A DNA stretch of 34,589 nt from an uncultured Clostridia bacterium. GTDB taxonomy: Bacteria > Bacillota > Clostridia > Christensenellales > UBA1242. The stretch is from NCBI GenBank assembly GCA_945928645.1, contig CAMENR010000011.1, positions 1 to 34,589 of the forward strand, in the 5' to 3' direction. The position numbers were made by a program, and so were the translations under genes. The notes under the pieces were generated by a model. The model had not been told where the DNA came from. It was given only the letters and a program-made list of their open reading frames with translations, and did no database searches. Positions 30,628 through 34,589 of the stretch are shown in pieces. Every line of letters starts with the position of its first letter. Within the stretch, counting starts at the first letter, position 1.

Positions 30628-31212
30628 TTAGTCGTCATCGTCATCATCGTCATCATCGTCATCATCGTCATCGTCATCGTCGTCATCGTCGCAATCGTCG
30701 CAATCGCAATCGTCATCACAATTACAGTCGTCGTCGCAGTCGCAATCATCGTCGCAGTCGCAATCATCGTTGCAATCACAATCGTCGTCATCACAATTGT
30801 CATGACAATGTCCGCCACAACAGGAGCAATCGTGAGTGCAATCGTAATAATTTTCGTCGTCGTCTGTTGCATATACATTGATGTCCAAATATGCTATCTT
30901 ATAATCAGGATACTGTTGCAAAAGTACATCGTCTTCTGCCACAGGAGGCAAAGACTTACCAAACACAACCAACTCCTCTACCTCGTCGTCAAGCATATCT
31001 TGAAGATACTCTACACATTCGGATTCGTCTTCTACCCCCTCCACTTGTGCAAATTCAAACCCAGGCAAAAAGCCCTTGAACAAGGTCTTTCCCCCTGCAA
31101 CATAACTTGTAATCATTGCCGGAAAGCCAGCAACCATAATTGTATGTTTTTTTAGGTCGTGATTGTAAATAATATCACCAAATTGTTGTTTATTGTTATT
31201 TTCTTTCTTCAT
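30628..31212 (-). CDS. HicB-antitoxin-like domain fused to a Cys/Asp-repeat and poly-Asp tail
   Basis: FLPGFEFAQVEGVEDESECVEYLQDMLDDEVEELVVFGKSLPPVAEDDVLLQQYPDYKIAYLDINV fits the HicB pattern; tail DCTHDCSCCGGHCHDNCDDDDCDCNDDCDCDDDCDCDDDCNCDDDCDCDDC-D20; ATG at 31212 is 7 nt after GAGG. Confidence 0.75.
   Translation of the reverse strand: MKKENNNKQQFGDIIYNHDLKKHTIMVAGFPAMITSYVAGGKTLFKGFLPGFEFAQVEGVEDESECVEYLQDMLDDEVEELVVFGKSLPPVAEDDVLLQQYPDYKIAYLDINVYATDDDENYYDCTHDCSCCGGHCHDNCDDDDCDCNDDCDCDDDCDCDDDCNCDDDCDCDDCDDDDDDDDDDDDDDDDDDDD
30631..30797 (-). repeat. Asp/Cys-coding repeat tract including 20 consecutive Asp codons
   Basis: (GTC/ATC)n on the plus strand at 30631-30690, then repeats of the type gtcgcagtcgcaatcatc. 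Confidence 0.9.
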
Positions 31213-31249
31213 AATCATTCCTCTTATCTTATTATATCAAACTTTTTAT

Positions 31250-31287
31250 AAAAACAAAAATAAAACCCAAGGGTTGCCCCTCAGGTT
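31250..31287 (-). terminator. Terminator of the rpsF-ssb-rpsR operon
   Basis: Minus strand AACCTGAGGG-GCAA-CCCTTGGGTT then TTATTTTTGTTTTT. Confidence 0.85.
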
Positions 31288-31325
31288 TTGGAATAAATTT
31301 GAATATATATCAAATCAAAATACAA

Positions 31326-31610
31326 TTATTCTCCTCTAAATGGGAGCAAAGCAACATTTCTAGCACGTTTAACAGCCACAGTGATTTCTCTTTGGTGCAT
31401 AGCACAAGTGCCTGTTTGACGGCGAGGGACTATTTTCCCTTTTTCTGTTACAAATCTCTTAAGAGTTACAACATCTTTGTAGTCGATAACCTTGCTTCTG
31501 TCGGCACAAAACATACAAACTTTTTTCTTGTTTACTCTCTTTGGCCTTTTAGCAATTTTCTCAGCTGATTCTGCAACTTCTTTTGCAGGAATGTTTTGTT
31601 GTTCTGTCAT
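31326..31610 (-). CDS. rpsR: 30S ribosomal protein S18
   Basis: [48 protein letters not shown]. Confidence 0.97.
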   Translation of the reverse strand: MTEQQNIPAKEVAESAEKIAKRPKRVNKKKVCMFCADRSKVIDYKDVVTLKRFVTEKGKIVPRRQTGTCAMHQREITVAVKRARNVALLPFRGE

Positions 31611-31639
31611 TTCATTTCTCCTTTTAATTGGATGTAAAT

Positions 31640-31759
31640 TTATTCTTCACTTTCTTCGTCATCGTCATCATCGTCGTCATCATCGTCATAAGAACAACCA
31701 CAGCAATGTTCACAGTCGTGGTCGCATGACATAAAGAATCTATCATCTATTTCAAACAT
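31640..31759 (-). CDS. 39-aa Cys/His-cluster plus poly-Asp small protein (not in the ORF track)
   Basis: [46 protein letters not shown] 6 nt before ATG; 11 bp after the ssb stop; no ORF overlap on the same strand. Confidence 0.75.
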   Translation of the reverse strand: MFEIDDRFFMSCDHDCEHCCGCSYDDDDDDDDDDEESEE

Positions 31760-31770
31760 ATTTTGCCTCC

Positions 31771-32163
31771 TTAAAATGGCAAAGTATCGTCCTCAATAGG
31801 TTGAAGTTCTGCCGATTGAGAATCACTTTGCGAAGATTGTTCATTTGAAGTCTTTGAACTCAGAAATTCAACTTCCTCAGCCACAACTTCAGTAACATAT
31901 CTCTTTGTGCCATCTTGGGCATCATAACTTCTGGTTTGCAAACTACCAACAATGCCAGCCTTGCTACCTTTTCTGAGATATTTGTGGCAGTTGTCCGCTT
32001 GAATTCTCCAGACCACAATGTTGATAAACTCGGCATCTCTTTCACCACTTTGAGCAAATCTCTTTGGCACAGCCAATGTAAATCTGCAATAGTTGATACC
32101 ACTGTTTGTGGTGGACAACTCTGGGTCTTTTGTTAAATTTCCAACCAAAATTACTTTGTTCAT
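31771..32163 (-). CDS. ssb: Single-stranded DNA-binding protein
   Basis: MNKVILVGNLTKDPELSTTNSGINYCRFTLAV; C-terminal EDDTLPF. Confidence 0.97.
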   Translation of the reverse strand: MNKVILVGNLTKDPELSTTNSGINYCRFTLAVPKRFAQSGERDAEFINIVVWRIQADNCHKYLRKGSKAGIVGSLQTRSYDAQDGTKRYVTEVVAEEVEFLSSKTSNEQSSQSDSQSAELQPIEDDTLPF

Positions 32164-32189
32164 AATTCTCTCCTAATTTTTGCAAATAA

Positions 32190-32474
32190 TTAGTCTTTGC
32201 AGACAATAATGTTTCTCAAAATGCTATCAGTAATAAGCAAAAGTTTGCCCATAGCGATGCTTGTTTCTTTTGGGGATTCAAAAGTCATAAGGACATAAAA
32301 TCCTTCCTTTTTGAACTTGATTGGATATGCAAGAGTCTTCATACCCCATTTGTCAATACCGCTTACTGTTCCGCCATTTTGTTCAACATAATTCTTGAAC
32401 TTTGCAATAACCCCTTCTCTTTCTTCTTCAGAAAGTGATGGTGAAATGACATAAAGCACTTCGTATTTTGACAT
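32190..32474 (-). CDS. rpsF: 30S ribosomal protein S6
   Basis: MSKYEVLYVISPSLSEEEREGVIAKF...IDKWGMKTLAYPIKFKKEGFYVLMTF; ATG at 32474 with SD AGGAGG. Confidence 0.96.
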   Translation of the reverse strand: MSKYEVLYVISPSLSEEEREGVIAKFKNYVEQNGGTVSGIDKWGMKTLAYPIKFKKEGFYVLMTFESPKETSIAMGKLLLITDSILRNIIVCKD

Positions 32475-32498
32475 TTTTATACCTCCTTTGGACTTATT

Positions 32499-32514
32499 CG
32501 GCCAATTGCTTGGC
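32499..32514 (-). promoter_or_regulatory. Candidate rpsF leader hairpin with adjacent CCG
   Basis: Minus strand GCCAA-GCAA-TTGGC followed by CCGAATAA, just before the SD. Confidence 0.4.
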
Positions 32515-32554
32515 AAGAGAAATAATTTTGAAATTCAAAAATTATTCGGACATA

Positions 32555-32583
32555 ATAATATCAAACTATTAACCAAAAATCAA
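32555..32583 (-). promoter_or_regulatory. Promoter of the rpsF-ssb-rpsR operon
   Basis: Minus strand TTGATT - 17 nt - TATTAT. Confidence 0.65.
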
Positions 32584-32707
32584 GAGTTTTTTCAAAAAAG
32601 TATCTATTTCTATGTTATTTTTCAAAAAAACATTTATTTTCATTTATTATATACACTATTTACCCAACAACTGCAATCCCCCTTGTCAATTACCCCCACC
32701 ATTAACC

Positions 32708-32737
32708 AAAAAACTCCCTCATACGAGAGAGTTTTTT
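32708..32737. terminator. Intrinsic terminator downstream of the BspA-like gene
   Basis: AAAAAACTCCCTC-ATAC-GAGAGAGTTTTTT, 13-bp stem with A/T tails on both sides. Confidence 0.85.
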
Positions 32738-32818
32738 GTATTCATTTATAACATTTGCTAATATCTTTATCTAGTTTTGCAACAATACACATCAATATAT
32801 CATATTAACAACATATTA

Positions 32819-34333
32819 TCAATGCTTGGTCAATGTAACCTTGCTACTTGCTGTGGAGCATGCCACCGTTGTGCCACTGGTTGTTGTTCCAATTGTGCTG
32901 TATGGTCCAGCCGAGCCATTGTAGAATGTACTTGCTGGCAAATCTATTGTATATCCACTCTGCAAGTTGTATGGCAGTGTTATGTTTGCAAGTGCAGAGC
33001 ATCCATAAAACATATCAGTAAAGTCTGTGCAACTCTCAAGATTGAAATTGCCAAGATCTAGACTGGTGAGTGATGAGCAATTATTAAACATATTCCACAT
33101 ACCTCTTACTTTACTTGTATCAAAATTACTTACATTTAGACTGGTTAGAGAAGAACAACCCAGAAACATATAGCTCATCCCTTCTACTTTATTTGTATCA
33201 AAATTACTTACATTTAGACTGGTTAGAGAAGAACAACCCATAAACATATAGCTCATCCCTTCTACTTTATTTGTATCAAAATTACTAAGATCTAGGCTGG
33301 TTAGTGAGGAGCAACCATTAAACATCTGAAACATACTTGTAACTTTGCTAGTATCAAAATTATTAAACTCAATTGACCTAAGACTTCTAAAAAAATCTGG
33401 CTCAGAAGGATCTACTACAAATAAACTACCTGAATTTTGTGGAGCATATATTGTCCCTGGAGAGTATATCACTATGGTAGATTTATCACTGCCCCAATAG
33501 GCTGTTACATCACTTATTGTATCAGATGTTACATATGCAGAAGTGTCAGTTTCGCTATTAGTTCCCACAGATACACTATTGGTGAGTCCTGCTATTTCTG
33601 ATTCGACTTTCGTAAATTTTATTGTAGTAGTTGTATTTATTAGAGATGTATAATCACCTATCCTGCTTATCCAGTTCCTTGTAAGGTATGCTACTGTCTC
33701 CACTTCTACATGCTCTGCGGTGGTCAATGTAAAGGCGAATTTGTTGGTGTTGTCGGCTAGGTAACTAGCGACTGTGCCTGGGGTGATTTCGAGGAGCATA
33801 TATATTCTGCCTGTTTCTTGGTAGCCTAGGACTAGTTTTTTGGAAGATAGTGAGGAGTTGTCTATGCCAGAGTTTTTGATAGTAGTTCTTTTGGCAGATA
33901 TGTTAGAGGAAGATAGGTCGCCGAAGTAGTATTTCCTTGTCATATTAGTTACTTTTCCATTGTCGGTTAGGGTTATTGTTAGGTCGTAGTTTTCCATAAG
34001 GTTTTTGTTTTGAAAAGTAAACTCAAACACTACATATGTATTGCTATCGTCCAGTTGTAATGCACTGCTTGTTGCTTCCAAAGTTGCATTTGTTGTTGTG
34101 CCACCATATCCAAAACTTAGGTTACCATTCTTGAATGCAATGGCACTAGAGTCGTTAGTCCTTTGATATGTTGCACTAGTATCGCATACTACTTGTGGTG
34201 TTGGTGTGTATGTAACAAGCAGTCCTGATGTAACATTAACTTGTGTAGCAGCCAGAGCCCAAAATACCAGCCCCACAGCGCCAACAAACACCGCACAGGC
34301 AGTAAATATTAGTAGTGTTAGTCTTTTCTTCAT
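32819..34333 (-). CDS. Exported BspA-like (DUF285) leucine-rich-repeat protein
   Basis: N-terminal signal/TM segment and repeats of MFxGCSSLTSLDLSNFDTxKVxxMxxMF. Confidence 0.9.
   Translation of the reverse strand: MKKRLTLLIFTACAVFVGAVGLVFWALAATQVNVTSGLLVTYTPTPQVVCDTSATYQRTNDSSAIAFKNGNLSFGYGGTTTNATLEATSSALQLDDSNTYVVFEFTFQNKNLMENYDLTITLTDNGKVTNMTRKYYFGDLSSSNISAKRTTIKNSGIDNSSLSSKKLVLGYQETGRIYMLLEITPGTVASYLADNTNKFAFTLTTAEHVEVETVAYLTRNWISRIGDYTSLINTTTTIKFTKVESEIAGLTNSVSVGTNSETDTSAYVTSDTISDVTAYWGSDKSTIVIYSPGTIYAPQNSGSLFVVDPSEPDFFRSLRSIEFNNFDTSKVTSMFQMFNGCSSLTSLDLSNFDTNKVEGMSYMFMGCSSLTSLNVSNFDTNKVEGMSYMFLGCSSLTSLNVSNFDTSKVRGMWNMFNNCSSLTSLDLGNFNLESCTDFTDMFYGCSALANITLPYNLQSGYTIDLPASTFYNGSAGPYSTIGTTTSGTTVACSTASSKVTLTKH
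33121..33354 (-). repeat. 78-bp tandem repeats encoding 26-aa LRR units
   Basis: 'caaaattact' anchors at 33121, 33199 and 33277 and a 'caaaattatt' variant at 33355, exact 78-bp period; copies 33121-33198 and 33199-33276 differ at one base. Confidence 0.93.
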
Positions 34334-34430
34334 ATTCTTCTCCTATTGTTGTTTTTCATATTTATCCTCTACTATTAGAATCTCAAATATTAGGCAAAAT
34401 TATGTAAACAAAAAAAAGAGTTCTGCACCA

Positions 34431-34586
34431 TTATACAGTGGCACATAACCCTTTATTCTGTGTTGTTATATCGGTTGTAACGAGGTTTCTCTTAAGAGAT
34501 TTTTCCCACCCCCTTATACTTGCTGTTTTTGTGGCTAAAATCTTCATTTTGGGGGTTCTCCTTTTATCTAAAATTCTTGCCCTCAT
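34431..34586 (-). CDS. Possible small basic ORF upstream of the BspA-like gene
   Basis: MRARILDKRRTPKMKILATKTASIRGWEKSLKRNLVTTDITTQNKGLCATV*; internal ATG has AAAAGGAG upstream with long spacing. Confidence 0.25.
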   Translation of the reverse strand: MRARILDKRRTPKMKILATKTASIRGWEKSLKRNLVTTDITTQNKGLCATV

Positions 34587-34589
34587 TAT

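Noticed and set aside
30615-30878. 87-aa minus-strand Met/Thr/Ile-rich ORF
   Set aside because: Alternative frame of the same trinucleotide repeat; no SD or independent support.
30451-31155. 234-aa plus-strand ORF rich in Val/Ile/Ala
   Set aside because: Antisense artefact: (GTC/ATC)n opposite the Asp/Cys repeats reads as V/I in any open frame; overlaps recD2 and the D-rich gene on the opposite strand.
33121-33354. Regular 78-bp repeat considered as CRISPR-like
   Set aside because: Contiguous coding repeats with no spacers, in frame within an LRR protein.
1-34589. tRNA, rRNA, insertion sequence, phage or integrase genes
   Set aside because: None recognised by eye; a tRNAscan-SE/ISfinder run would be needed to exclude them formally.

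Overview
Low-GC, Firmicutes/Clostridia-like chromosomal segment (taxonomy is inference), almost entirely minus-strand. It holds the 5' part of the S10/spc ribosomal protein cluster (rpsJ to rplE, rplE cut by the window edge); DUF1858, SPFH/zinc-ribbon and PRC-barrel proteins; a large coiled-coil, Q/P-rich membrane protein; addB-addA; two divergent hypothetical genes; a YugP-type metallopeptidase; a CwlD-like amidase; secA-prfB-tsaD; comFC-recD2; rpsF-ssb-rpsR; and a BspA-like (DUF285) LRR surface protein. No CRISPR array, transposon, rRNA or tRNA was recognised. The most unusual material is a pair of nearby genes (30628..31212 and an unlisted 39-aa ORF at 31640..31759) that both join a DCxHDCx(1,2)CCG Cys/His cluster to a poly-Asp tract. 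The larger one appears to be a solitary HicB-like domain with a (C-D/N-C-D/N-D-D)n repeat and 20 consecutive Asp. The smaller one lies in the rpsF-ssb-rpsR operon with a strong Shine-Dalgarno sequence. prfB needs a canonical +1 programmed frameshift, and the ORF track therefore truncates it.
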